A stretch of 64,000 nucleotides of DNA from contig NW_020825333.1 of NCBI RefSeq assembly GCF_003286085.1, forward strand, positions 682,001 through 746,000, read 5' to 3'. Each line of letters opens with the position of its first letter. Position 1 is the stretch's first letter. A model generated the notes under the pieces. That model worked only from the letters and a program-made list of their open reading frames with translations. It searched no databases and was not told where the DNA came from. The translations under genes and the position numbers were made by a program. This DNA comes from Drosophila persimilis (taxonomy: Eukaryota; Arthropoda; Insecta; Diptera; Drosophilidae). This document shows, in pieces, positions 1-10,480 of this stretch.

Positions 1-1199
1 TTTTTGTTCCAGGTCTCAAAGAGTCCTCTTCAAAAACTCCATCTCTTTACCAGTAAAGGTTTCTTCGGGAGTACCACAGGGCAGCCATCTAGGCCCCTTA
101 CTCTTCACATGCGGATGATGTTAAACTCTGTGTTCAGTACAAGGACATTTCATTTCATTCTCGCTTGCAATCCGATCTCAATAACTTTCAGTCATGGTGT
201 TGTGCAAACTTGTTACACCTTAATGCCTCGGAATGCAAAGTTATGACATTTCATCGTTCTAGCCCTTTGTTGGCTCCCTATACCCTATTTGGTGGTTCTC
301 TTGATAGAATTACCCTGGATCTGGGTGTTATGTTAGACCCCAAGTTAAAGTTTTCCGAACACATTTCTACCATGGTAAATAAGGCCATGGGCGTGCTTGG
401 GTTTATAAAGAGGTAGACTCTCTATACCTCGCTTGTTCGTCCGATCTTAGAATACGGCTCCTGTGTATGGTGCTCTCAGTACAAAGTACACCAGGACCGT
501 ATAGAATCAGTACAGAAAAACTTTTTACTCTTTGCACTTCGGGGCCTTAACTGGGATGAAAGTGTGAGACTCCCATCTTACTCTAGTAGACTGCTATTAG
601 TAAACCTCCCATCCTTAGTTAACCGTAGAAAAATGCTTGGTCTGATATTTATGCACAACTTGATCAGGGGTGACAAAGACGCCCTGATCTGTTGAGCCGC
701 ATAAACTTCACGATTCCTATTAGACTGACTAGAAATTTTATACCGTTGTTCCTTCCACTTTGTAGATCGAATTATTCCTTGCATTAACCGTTTAGGGTGT
801 TATGCTCGGATTATAATTCCCTCTACCATATTATATCCACCACTAATTCTCTTCCTCTTATTAAATTATTAATCCTTACACACCTTTCTAGTAATTAGTA
901 ATTGTAGAGGTATTTGTATTTTGATTGCATGCTTAGATTCTTGGTAAGTTTATTGCTAATTTTTCTCGAATGTTAGTGTAACAGCTATCTTTCCTGCAAG
1001 CTTGCGTTCGGCTTGGCTACGCGCCGCGCGTTATTCGGCAGCGCCCCTCGGTCGGTTGGGCGGGAGGAGGGCTGCGTTTTGCCTGGGATTCGCGCGTAAC
1101 AGCCTTCTGCTGGTTTCACACGGGCCACTTGACGGTGCAGTAACTGCATCGCCTCTTGAAAGATGCAGTCATTGCATGTCAACGTCCAAAGAATACAAC
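1..1199 (+). mobile_element. CR1-like LINE, 3' fragment
   Basis: This is the 3' part of a non-LTR retrotransposon, cut by the window edge on its 5' side. It holds the end of a decayed reverse transcriptase, then a 3' UTR whose last part is GC-rich. The same 3' UTR recurs at 60520-61672 (+) and 8729-10480 (-), and all three copies end at the same word, TGTCAACGTCCAA(A)GAA. That shared end marks the true 3' terminus. The reverse transcriptase resembles the Drosophila CR1 family (DMCR1A-like); the clade is assigned from memory, and Jockey is the alternative. Confidence 0.75.
58..695 (+). pseudogene. CR1-like reverse transcriptase remnant
   Basis: Reverse transcriptase makes the cDNA copy of a LINE at the nicked target. 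Palm motifs are visible but scattered over frames: SGVPQG near 64-87, ADDVKLC near 116, the conserved LGVMLDPKLKFSEH block near 320-362, and a C-terminal block ending at the stop 693-695. Compared with the copy at 60543-61172 there are three small deletions. One removes the residues before ADD, one removes VDD before LGV, and one removes about 38 bp near 414, where the reading now hits TAG. The protein cannot be functional. The last 40 or so residues are the same as in the 60.5-kb copy, so the two are closely related. Confidence 0.75.
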
Positions 1200-1369
1200 A
1201 AAAAAAGGCCATACGCAAGGCCATTTATAACGTTACAAATAGCATATTTTAAAAATTTTGTAGAGCTAAAATGTACAGGCTAACCCAGAACAAAGTTAAA
1301 TTTGTTTTTAAACAAAAAATATAAATGTATTACTTTTTCGTGTAATTCGTTACATATAGATCTATTACT

Positions 1370-1550
1370 TTTTCGCCGAAATCTTCGCTTATAAAAAGCA
1401 TGATTTTTTCGATGCATTTTTCGCTTACAAAATGAATTTTTTTTGTCTAAAATCATGCATAAAATGCATTTTTTTCGGTAAAAATAATTGCTTATAAAAT
1501 GTACGATTTTTCGGCAAAAATCATCGCTTATTAAATACATGATTTTTCCA
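1370..1550. repeat. Degenerate ~36-bp tandem repeat
   Basis: About five imperfect units share the core CGCTTATAAAATGCATGATTT spread over roughly 36 bp each (CGCTTA/TGCTTA starts are seen repeatedly). A related block lies in the opposite orientation at 12175-12265, so the repeat is dispersed as well as tandem. No known satellite was recognised. The minus-strand ORF across the block is low complexity and is not treated as coding. Confidence 0.55.
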
Positions 1551-2735
1551 CACTGCTAGATGATAGTGTCATCGGCTATGCCCTAGGACCTCTCTATGTT
1601 ACTGTCAACAGTTCAGCGTATGGAGGGTCATCGCCTATGACATCGGGTGTAGTGACGCCGCCATCGATGTGTAACCAGATGTGTAATCGATGGCCCGTAA
1701 TGCAGGGGTATAACTCATGCATACAACAAACGACTGGGCACGAATTGAATGAATTGAGTGGAGGACTATTTCCGAATTCATTCGAATGCAATAAATTTTG
1801 TTGCCTCAAAAAACTCGATTCAATATGTTCTGAATGGAGCCATGCAGATCTCTAGTATGGGCGCATTCGTTTTTTGATGCGAATGCAAAGAAAATATACT
1901 TGGATAAACATGTTTCGGGTTAAAAATCACAGATATTGTAAAAATATTTAACTGGCATGAGAACTTAATTTCAAATTATATTAGAATTATTTGTAAGTAT
2001 TAGTATTTGTCTATTATAGAGACGGACACAAAAAACCGAGGGTGTACATCAAAGCTATCAGATCACAAATTTGGAAGGGACATTAATACAGAAATAGAAA
2101 GCTGTGTAAAAAGTTGTCAAAACGGAGGAATTTCTTGACGGAATCAACAAATAATTTGATCCCTACATTTTGATCATCTGGGATTGATGCATCCAACTTT
2201 GATTCTGTACAAATACATTTTCACGAAAGGGGATAGCTTCAGTATGTTAGTATGGCCTGTCCCGTCAAAAAGTTGTGATATATGCACATACAAATATAGG
2301 AATTTTAAAGACACATATTTATTTTTTCTAATTATCTAAATACTTTCAGCAAAATCAATTTGCATATCCTTATATAGGAATAGTTTTTTCCAAATTAGAG
2401 CTTAGAAGCCAAGTTCACCTATCAATGAGGCTGATGTGGACACAGGAATGGCTAACATTTTTCGCGCCAAAATGTATACAAGTTTTTTCATTGATCATAT
2501 ATATTGGCCTATTCGGGCCTAGCGGGCTTATTCGGGCCCAACGCACGACTTCGTGTCCACATTTCTTATGAGGCACGAAGCCCGCTGTTTTCACGAAGTG
2601 GTCTTTGGGCCACGAAGCCCAGCCCGACTCGGACCCATCTGCAATTTGGAGCATTATTTCCAAACTGTTGTCGCCTGAAAGATGGTATAAGTTCGTACCC
2701 AGAGTTACACTATTCATAGATATGGGCATTTCCGC
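1551..2735. other. No recognisable gene; unique-looking DNA
   Basis: The sequence is AT-rich apart from a GC-richer patch near 2510-2640. The ORFs here are short (at most 108 codons), overlap on both strands and show no family motifs. Nothing matches the other elements in the window. Confidence 0.5.
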
Positions 2736-3338
2736 GGTCACTCACACGACTTTCGGAAGCAAAATAAAATTTGAAATGTTAAATAAATCAAACAAAATTC
2801 AATTTTTTTACACTTTACCACTAATAATTTTTTGTAGTATTTTGAGAGTACTATCAATGGTAAAAAAAATTGAGAGCCTCCGGTTTTTATCTTTTGAGGT
2901 AAAAGCCACTAAAGAGCGGTCACTCACGCGACTTCAAATAGACATGGCTTCAGACATCAATGCTAATAATCGGCAAACTCTGCGAATCGTGTGCCAATTT
3001 TGAACTTTAAATATTTTTGATATAAATAAGCTTTATTATTAGACTTATGATTTTTAAAAATTTGTCCTGTCCTTTTTTTTCGAAGGATTCTTCTGGGTCA
3101 CTCACGCGACATTTTTGTCCAATGCAGTTGTGTGTGCAGTTATAGTCACCACATTAATATTTAAGGTAAGAAGAAGAGAAAAAAAAACAAAAAAAAGAGA
3201 TATCCATGAGCTGAAAACGACTAAAAAACACTTGATTTTACAGAAGTAAAGCAATTAATTTATTATACCCTGTTCAAAGTGACCGCCACGATAATTAGAT
3301 ATTGATCTGTAACAACACTGCGCATGTGCCCTGCTGCA

Positions 3339-3379
3339 TATCGATGTTCTCATATCGATGTTCTGTATATCGATGTTCC
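3339..3379 (+). repeat. Three copies of TATCGATGTTCT
   Basis: Three near-identical 12-bp units start at 3339, 3353 and 3368, the last ending TTCC instead of TTCT. This is a short local tandem repeat of unknown role. Confidence 0.6.
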
Positions 3380-3473
3380 CTTTTCGGTGTCTCTCTCTTG
3401 CGTATGTTACTCGGAAGCACATATAATTCTGTATACTGATATTCTGCTGTCTTACAAATAAAATAACTTTAAC

Positions 3474-3515
3474 ATACCCGATACTCAAAATGAGTATTGG
3501 GGTATATTAGATTTG
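3474..3515 (+). mobile_element. DINE-1 5'-end fragment
   Basis: It contains ACCCGATACTCAAAATGAG and the following GTATTGGGGTATATTAGAT, the 5' terminus of the DINE-1 subtype found intact at 4858 and 7439. It then stops abruptly, so only about 42 bp remain. Confidence 0.8.
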
Positions 3516-4501
3516 TTTTAAATTCCTTTTTGCTTAACATATACATATGTATATACATAATTAATTAATATAAAATATTTGAGAATAAGCGTTGCGGGCT
3601 ATTTTTATTTTTTTGATCTATCATATTCTCTCTTTCTTATTAACTTGGATTCTTATTAACTTCTATTGGATTCTCTCTCAACTTTATTCTGTACTTTTGG
3701 TACAATTCTCTTTACTCTATAACCCATCAGTCTTTGTTAGTTCTTTTTTATTTTGTCCATGTACCGCATTTGCATTTCATTAGATTATTGGAAAAAATTG
3801 TATTTAATTTTATTTTACTGATGAACCAATATCACGTAAACTACATATTTTCGTCCACTATTATCAATAAATGCAAAAGTTTTGACAACTTATGCTGTTT
3901 TTCGGTCACTCACGCGATAAAAGAAGATCAGATTAAAGATTAGCCCAAATACGGTTAATTCGTGCTCTGTTGTCTCTCTTTGTAATTCGCTTACAATTAT
4001 TTTTGACATATGAACTTTTATTCACTATTTTAACCCAAAAACATAAAATTTCAATACTTCTTAATAATATATAATGAAAAACAGCAGTTCCTTGGTACTT
4101 TTTTTGCGACTCTTGGTTGACCTTTTCGCGGAAATGTCCATATACATACCAGACAACGACATACTTCAGCGAACGAAAAATGATTAATGAACGACAATAA
4201 TTTCGACGACGAAAGACTCTATGACGTTCGAAAACGACCACAAGCAACAACATGAAATTATATATGTATGTATGCATGGTTATCAGAGATTGATGACTGA
4301 TCAGGAAGACCCATTGAAAGAAAAACTAGGGAAACGGAAAAGAGAGAACAAAATCGGTAGAGGATAATAAAAGTAGCAGAAAAGAATAGGAATGGAATTA
4401 GAGCCGCAGAAAAAGCCGAGCAACTGCAGAGATTACAGAAAGCAGTCGAAAATATAAGTCTCAGCAATCTCTCTCTAAGCGGAAAAAGTAGCCAGTCGGT
4501 A
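3516..4501. other. AT-rich DNA, no gene seen
   Basis: Long A/T runs and short ORFs on both strands, rich in Phe, Leu, Ile or Ser. None carries a recognisable domain. The fourth 15-mer at 3904 lies in this stretch. Confidence 0.5.
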
Positions 4502-4690
4502 CACCTAATTCTGTTTGTACACGGTAGATTGGTTCCTAAAAAAACCGTGTAAAAAAAGACATTGATCGTATGCAAAAATAGGGGATTAGTTGAAAACGTT
4601 GGAAAACCAAATTTGCGTTTAAAAATTGTCTTTACCAGACACGTCTGATTGCCTTAAAAGTTCACAAAATACTAACACATATTTATCTAT
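4502..4690 (+). mobile_element. MITE fragment (one terminus)
   Basis: It begins after TA with CACCTAATTCTG...GTACACGG, the terminal repeat of the complete MITE at 11302-11922. It then follows the reverse complement of that element's right end (about 11760-11922), including GATCGTATGCAAAAATAGG. The rest of this copy is missing. Confidence 0.7.
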
Positions 4691-4857
4691 TTCAAAAATG
4701 TAATCCCCTTAAATTTCCACACAAAGGGAATTCCTCTAAACTTTTGCTATCTACAATTCCTCTGACCAGTAAATTTGCTTGTACATACATACACTACTGG
4801 CCAAAAAAATAAGTACATCGGTGTCGTGCTCGTTTGTTATGGAATGGCTCGGATTTT

Positions 4858-5939
4858 TATACCCGATACTCAAAATGAGTATTGGGGTATATTAGATTTG
4901 TGGTAAAAGTGGATGTGTGTAACGTCCAGAAGGAATCGTTTCCGACCCTATAAAGTATATATATTCTTGATCAGCATCAAAAGCCGAGTCGATTGAGCCC
5001 TGTCTGTCTGTCCGTCCCCTTCAGCGCCTAGTGCTCAAAGACTATAAGAGCTAGAGCAACGATGTTTTGGATCCAGACTTCTGTGATATGTCACTGCTAC
5101 AAAAATATTTCAAAACATTGCCCCGCCCACTTCCGCCCCCACAAAGGACGAAAATCTGTGGCATCCACATTTTTAAAGATACGATAAAACCAAAAACGCA
5201 GAATCGTAGAGAATGACCATATCTTTTAGACTGCAGAATCTGAATTGGATCGTATTATTATTATAGCCAGCATCAAGAAAACAATTTCATTTTTTCTCGC
5301 CCTGTCTCTCTAACACACACGTAGCATAGGCGGCTTTGCTTAGAGTAAAACATTAGCGCCTAGATCTCAGAGACTATAAAAGCTAGAGCAAACAAATTTG
5401 GTATCCACACTCCTAATATATCAGACCGAGACGAGTTTGTTTCAAAATTTCGCCACACCCCCTTCCGCCCCCGCAAAGGATGCAAATCTGGGGATATTCA
5501 CAAATCTCAGAGAGTATTAAGGCTAGAGTAACCAAATTTAGTGTCCGTACTCCTGTTAGATCTCACTATAAAACGTATATCTCAAAATTTCGCCCCACCC
5601 CCTTCCGCCCACACAAAGGACGAAAATCTGTTGCATCAACAATATTGCACATTCGAGAAAACTAAAAACGCAGAATCATAAATAATGACCATATCTATCA
5701 GGTTGCTGAATCTGGATCAGATCAGATCATTTTTATAGCCAAAAGGAACAAATCAATTTGCACTGGCTACGCAGCGCCCGACGTCACGCTCAGACTGATT
5801 TTCTGTCTCTCTCGCACGCACTCTTTGTCGTGTCGTTTAATATTAGCGGCGTCTGCCGGAGGAGAGCCATACTGACTTAGTATCGGGTATAACCCTAGAG
5901 TTGCGGTGTCCGCAGCAACTCACAACGTTCCCCCTCGTT
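4858..5939 (+). mobile_element. DINE-1/INE-1 Helitron-like repeat, near full length
   Basis: It starts TATACCCGATACTCAAAATG, carries a short GTCT/GTCC microsatellite at 5003-5020 and repeated CAAAG-GACGAAAATCTG blocks, and ends with a hairpin (arms GAGTTG and CAACTC near 5897-5921) and CCCCCTCGTT. These are hallmarks of the non-autonomous DINE-1 repeats linked to Helentrons. It encodes no protein; open frames inside it recur only because the copies are related. It interrupts the Tc1-like relic. Confidence 0.88.
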
Positions 5940-6264
5940 GTAAATGTATGGATGCCAATTGTTTATATTTGGAAAGGTTACAAATATTTAAATCAAAAAA
6001 TAAAGTGGGGAACCATCTTTATAAAATTCGATGCTTAAATTTTTGCTGAATGGGCATTTTTGGTATGGCAAAATAATAAGTACACTGGTGTTATTTATAA
6101 ATTTTAAAGGATTTGATAAGGATTTGGTCAAAGGATTGTTGGTTTTTATTGAGTTCTTTCATATTTAAGTACATGAGAGTTAAAAAAAATCTTTAGATAG
6201 GCCGTACTGCTAAAGAAAAGAATTTTTCCATAAGTCTCCAAAAAGTCTTGGACGATCAGTATTT

Positions 6265-6716
6265 TTGGTTCAGAATACTTTGAAGTCTAAAGTGCTTATT
6301 GAAAATCGAGGATGGAAGAAGAAATCTTTACAAACAACGGACACCCGCATCATCAGTCTTGCAAAAAAGGATCAGTTCATGTCTTCCAAGGCGATATACG
6401 CTCAAATTGGGAAAGAAAAATCAGGTCTGATGGTTCGTCGGAGACTTCAATATACAGACCTAACAGGACGTATTGTCCAAAAAGTTCCCTTACTCCATTT
6501 GGAGGCCATTTGGCATGGTCTGGGTCAGATTGGCCTCAAAAGTGGAATAATATATTATTGAGAGACCAAACAAAAATCAATCTTTTTAATAATGACTATA
6601 GAAGATGTATACAACGACCCAAAGGCAAAGAATTCGACTTCCGGTACAAAAAGAAAATGGTTAAACGGACGCTGATATATAGGTATCTGAAGCTATTTTT
6701 CTTGGCATGGCGTTGA
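6265..6716 (+). pseudogene. Tc1-family transposase remnant
   Basis: The Tc1 transposase binds the inverted repeats and moves the element by cut and paste using a DD(E/D) active site. The N-terminal half shows the helix-turn-helix region, with KAIYAQIG and GLMVRRRLQ near residues 45-60 of the first frame, and the reading then moves to another frame near 6500. The second frame has WNNILLRDQTKINLF, where the family has an acidic DET/DES at the second catalytic position, so this residue is changed. The text soon degenerates and ends at a stop at 6714-6716. The C-terminal third, with the last catalytic acid, is absent. This is a dead relic; the family call is firm and the subfamily is not. Confidence 0.72.
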
Positions 6717-6773
6717 GCCGGTACATCTCATAACTGATCATGTAATCCAATTCGGGTATAAAAACATATTGAC

Positions 6774-7304
6774 GATCGACTCGGTTAATATACTTTATGG
6801 GGGGTATGTGGGGGTATACCCACATCCAATTTCACCACAAATCTAGTATACCCCTTGTTCTAGTATACCCCACTTTCGGCCCCTTGCAGAATGTTTAAAC
6901 ATAAATAGATTATTGTACACATTCACTCATGTAACAACACCGATCTCTAAAGAAATCACATAAAGTAGACAAGTTATGACTGCACTGGTGTAAACAGAGA
7001 TCTGTAACCCATTAATACGACAACAAAACACAAGTGGAGAAAACACTTAACAAATGCGGTCCTAAAATAAAACTGATGTAAGCATGTACTCAAATAGACA
7101 CCCTCAGTAAAGTGTATCCTCTGCGTAGGTCTAACGATAATTATAGACTACCAAATTGTACCTCCTACCTCATTGTCAAATCACATATAAGGCTCTGATT
7201 TTAAGAATAAAATTTAGTTTGAATCTACAACTCAACTCGCAAATGTCTAGACTTTTCTTTTAAGGTCTTAACACCCCTATTATACTCATTTTGAGTATCG
7301 GGTA
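6774..7304 (-). mobile_element. DINE-1 5'-end fragment split by a solo LTR
   Basis: Read on the minus strand, 7304-7279 gives TATACCCGATACTCAAAATG and 6855-6774 gives the next 80 bp or so of DINE-1, with a small deletion. The two parts are separated by the roo-like LTR at 6856-7273. Only the first 110 bp or so of the element are present. Confidence 0.75.
6856..7273 (+). repeat. Solo LTR of a roo-like BEL/Pao element
   Basis: This 418-bp sequence starts TGTTCT and ends TTAACA and matches the LTRs of the array at 39-58 kb in the opposite orientation (shared words include CACTTTCGGCCCCTTGCAGA and AGACTTTTCTTTTAAGGTC). It is flanked by CCCCT at 6851-6855 and 7274-7278, a 5-bp target duplication typical of BEL/Pao. 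Its first 15 bp or so differ from the array LTRs. No internal sequence remains, which fits LTR-LTR recombination after insertion. Confidence 0.8.
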
Positions 7305-8612
7305 TAAAAACGAAAGAGAAACAAATATTTACATATTCTCTTTCTTGTTTTCGTATGGTTTCTAGCTGTTTGTGAGCTGTGTCTTATAATGTAATATATG
7401 TGGAATGTAAAAAAATCGTGTAAAGAAATTTACATTTTTATACCCGATACTCAAAATGAGTATTGGGGTATATTAGATTTGTGGTAAAAGTGGATGTGTG
7501 TAACGTCCAGAAGGAATCGTTTCCGACCCTATAAAGTATATATATTCTTGATCAGCATCAATAGCCGAGTCGATTGAGCCCTGTCTGTCTGTCCGTCCGT
7601 CCGTCTGTCCGTCTGTCCGTCCCCTTCAGCGCCTAATGCTCAAAGACTATAAGAGCTAGAGCAACTATGTTTTGGATCCAGACTTCTGTGATATGTCACT
7701 GCTCCAAAAATATTTCAAAACTTTGCCCCGCCCACTTCCGCCCCCACAAAGGGCGAAAATCTGTGGCATCCACAATTTCGACGATACGAGAAAACCAAAA
7801 ACGCGGAATCGTAAAGAATGACCATATCTTTTAGACTGCAGAATCTGAACTGGATCGTATTATTATTATAGCCAGAATTAAGAAAACAATTTCACTCTTT
7901 CTCGCTCTGTCTCTCTCTAACACACAGGTAGCATAGGCGGCTTTGCTTAGAGTAAAACATTAGCGCCTAGATCTCAGAGACTATAAAAGCTAGAGCAGCC
8001 AAATTTGGTATCCACACTCCTAATATATCGGACCGAGACGAGTTTGTTTCAAAATTTCGCCACACCCCCTTCCGCCCCCGCAAAGGATGCAAATCTGGGG
8101 ATATTCACAAATCTCAGAGACTATTAAAGCTAGAGTAACCAAATTTGGTATCCGCACTTCTGTTAGATCTCACTATTAAACCTTTATCTCAAAATTTCGC
8201 CCCACCCCCATCCGCCCACACAAAGGACGAAAATCTGTTGCATCCACAATATTGCAGATTTGAGAAAACTAAAAACGCAGAATCATAGATAACGACCAAA
8301 TCTATCAGATTGCTGAATCTGGATCAGATCACATCATTTTTATAGCCAAAAGGAACAAATCAATTTGCAGTGGCTACGCAGCGCCCGACGTCACGCTCAG
8401 ACTGATTTTCTGTCTCTCTCGCACGCACTCTTTGTCGTGTCGTTAAATATTAGCGGCGTCTGCCGGAGGAGAGCCATACTGACATAGTATCGGGTATAAC
8501 CTTAGAGTTGCGGTGTCCGCAGCAACTCACAACGTTCCCCCTCGTTGATTTTCAAACCGTGTTATTTCAAAATAGTGTAAAAAAAAAGACCGTGTAAAAA
8601 CAGAACTAAGTA
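7305..8612 (-). mobile_element. MITE fragment split by DINE-1
   Basis: 7318-7438 plus 8547-8612 is an inverted copy of the left part of the complete MITE (11302-11435). Shared words include CTTTCTTGTTTTCGTATGGT and GATTTTCAAACC. It ends with CCGTGTAAAAACAGAACTAAG, a worn form of the terminal repeat. The DINE-1 at 7439-8546 sits inside it. Confidence 0.65.
7439..8546 (+). mobile_element. DINE-1 repeat, full length
   Basis: A 1108-bp copy running from TATACCCGATAC to CCCCCTCGTT. The GTCT/GTCC microsatellite at 7581-7622 is longer than in the 4.9-kb copy. The 3' hairpin is intact near 8504-8528. It interrupts MITE sequence, so it is younger than that MITE. Confidence 0.88.
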
Positions 8613-8629
8613 TATATTCAATATCTGGT

Positions 8630-8728
8630 CCGACCAAGGGGAGCTGCAGCATGCCGCGCGACGCGTTAACCGAACCGAACGCGAACATACAGGAAAGTTA
8701 GCTGTTAGACTATTATGCGAGGAAAATT
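8630..8728 (-). mobile_element. Extra piece of CR1-like 3' UTR, tandem to the main copy
   Basis: On the minus strand, right after the 3' terminus of the LINE at 8729, the sequence restarts with about 100 bp of the same 3' UTR (from TTTTCCTCGCATAATAGTC to CTCCCCTTGGTCGG). The result is a head-to-tail partial duplication of the 3' UTR. It may be a second truncated insertion or a tandem duplication. Confidence 0.7.
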
Positions 8729-10480
8729 TCTTGGACGTTGACATGCAATGACATCTTTCAATTAGCGATGCAATAACTGCACTATCAAGCGGCCCGTGTG
8801 ACACCAGCAGACGCCTGTTCCGCGCGTATCCCAGACAAAACGCATCCCTCTTCCCGACCAACCGACCAAGGGGAGCTGCCGCATGACGCGCCACGCGTTA
8901 ACCGAACCGACCGCGAACTTGCAGGAAAGATAGCTTTTAGTCTAATATGCGAGAAAAATTAGAACTGAACTTTACAAGGAGATGTTCATTCAATATACCA
9001 ATAGCACTACAATTACTAATTACGAGAAAGGTGTGTAAGTTTTAGTAAAAATCGGATGAACTAGCGAGGTATAGAGTCTTTGTTATATAAGAGTCGTCAA
9101 ATTCCTTTGACCACCTCTGTATAAACCCAAGCAGTGTTGAGATCGGATTGCAAGCGAGCTTGAAATTAAATGTCCTTATACTGGACACAGAGTTTAACAA
9201 CATCAGCATACAAAAGTACTGGAGAGTATGATAATACCGAAGTCAAATCATTAATAAAAAGTGTGAAGAGTAAGGGCCCTAGATGGCTACCCTGTGGTAC
9301 TCCCGAAGAAACCTTGACTGGTGAAGAGAGGGAGTTTTGGAAGAGGACTCTTTGAGAAGAACAAACACCTAACCCTAATAGGTCAAGTTTATGTGCTGGA
9401 AGGGAATGGTTTAGAGAGTCGAATGCTTTACTAAAGTCGGTGTAAATAACATCCGTCTGTAAGTTACCTTGAAAGCCTTTAATAATGAAAGAGCTAAACT
9501 CTAACAAATTCGTGGTGGTTGATCGCCACCTTATAAATCCATGCTAAGTTGGAGATATAAGTGACTTGTAGAGATGTTGCAAGTGCGGAGTTAAAACCTT
9601 CTCAAATATTTTAGGAATAGCGGATAGCTTAGCTATACCCCTATACATTTTTGCGTCAGACTTGCATTCCATCCACATCGGGAGGAAGCAAGAAGAATCA
9701 ATGGAAAGGGTGAATAGTTTAAGCAAGGGTCCACACAGAGCCTCGGCGCTGTACGTGAGTACACAACGTGGAGCCCCGTCTGGACCCGGTGAAACTAGTC
9801 GAAGATCATGAAATAGGGAACATTCATTTAACAAGGGACTGAAAATGCCGTTCGACCTCGGTTAACCGTATGAGTACGTATGACCATAGTAGCTTTCCGC
9901 AGATTAGGTGGTTTGGAAAAATCGGGCAAAAAGATCGGCAATTGGCTGATCATTATTTGCCGACGTGTTACAAAATGATAGGAAGGATGGGTGTCCGGAC
10001 GTTCTACGCTTACCGTTTACGAAGCTGTAAAACTGTTATGGGTCCTGTGAAAAACTTATCCAGCATCGAGATAGGTAGTTATTATAGCATTGGGCGTTAA
10101 GAACTGAAAAGTTTGACCGAGCTATTAGATAGCGATAGTGAGAAGTAGGAGAAGCAACTTATTGAAATTTTGTATAAAGTCTTGATTTTAAGTTTTTGAG
10201 AATGGATAGCTCTTTGGTAAACCGAGGGGGCTTTCCAGATCTAATCGGACTAGAAAGCGGGACACAAGAATGAAAAAATTGAGAGACGAAGCGATGTAAA
10301 TGGCCGATGTACTTGCTAGCGTTATCAGCCCATTTTCGCTGTGAGTATCTGTTATGAACCGACAAGTTTCGCCGCGTTTCAATTGTCTTTTTGTTGATTT
10401 CGTTTATCTTGTGCATCCTGCGATTGAGATTAACGCACTGCGGCATGCTCATACGCACATTTTCGTAACTGATGAAAATC
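8729..10480 (-). mobile_element. CR1-like LINE, 5'-truncated
   Basis: It covers the region just upstream of the reverse transcriptase, the reverse transcriptase, and the complete 3' UTR ending AACGTCCAAGAAATT at 8729. It is related to, but more diverged than, the copies at 1 and 60.5 kb. The endonuclease and ORF1 are absent, consistent with the common 5' truncation of LINE insertions. The 5' boundary near 10480 is approximate. Confidence 0.75.
9130..10458 (-). pseudogene. CR1-like ORF2 remnant (linker and reverse transcriptase)
   Basis: 10458-10159 gives a linker with SGKPPRFTKELS..LKNLKSRLY, the segment that precedes the reverse transcriptase in CR1-like ORF2. 9834-9544 gives the fingers, with GPDGAPRCVLTYSAEALC. 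9507-9166 gives the palm, with DFSKAFDSLNH, SGVPQGSHLGPLLF and YADVVKLC. In the last motif the second catalytic aspartate of YADD is replaced by valine. Frameshifts separate the three pieces, and the thumb half seen at 60.5 kb is missing. It is clearly inactive. Confidence 0.78.

Larger units (their letters stand above)
2736..3917 (+). repeat. Recurring 15-mer GGTCACTCACGCGAC
   Basis: The word occurs at 2736-2750 (one mismatch), 2918-2932, 3096-3110 and 3904-3917 (last base differs). The first three are spaced 182 and 178 bp, but the DNA between them does not align by eye. Only the word is kept. It could be the remnant of a satellite of about 180 bp, a set of protein-binding sites, or ends of small inserts; the sequence does not decide. 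Confidence 0.6.
4792..6760 (+). mobile_element. Tc1-like DNA transposon relic, split by DINE-1
   Basis: The left end starts after TA with CACTACTGGCCAAAAAAAT. A related word, TGGCAAAATAATAAGTACAC, recurs at 6063 in direct orientation. Without the 1082-bp DINE-1 insertion the two words lie about 180 bp apart, the arrangement of the long inverted repeats with internal direct repeats seen in Tc1-family elements such as Paris and S. A broken transposase follows at 6265-6716. No right terminal repeat was found, so the 3' end is lost. Confidence 0.65.

Noticed and set aside
3592..3783. Hydrophobic 63-aa ORF
   Set aside because: T-rich DNA yields Phe/Leu-rich frames by chance; no start context or homologue recognised.
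5480..5665. 61-aa frame that recurs in several DINE-1 copies (for example 59534-59719 and, in part, 16413-16649)
   Set aside because: It recurs because the repeats are related; DINE-1 has no known protein and the frame is broken in other copies.
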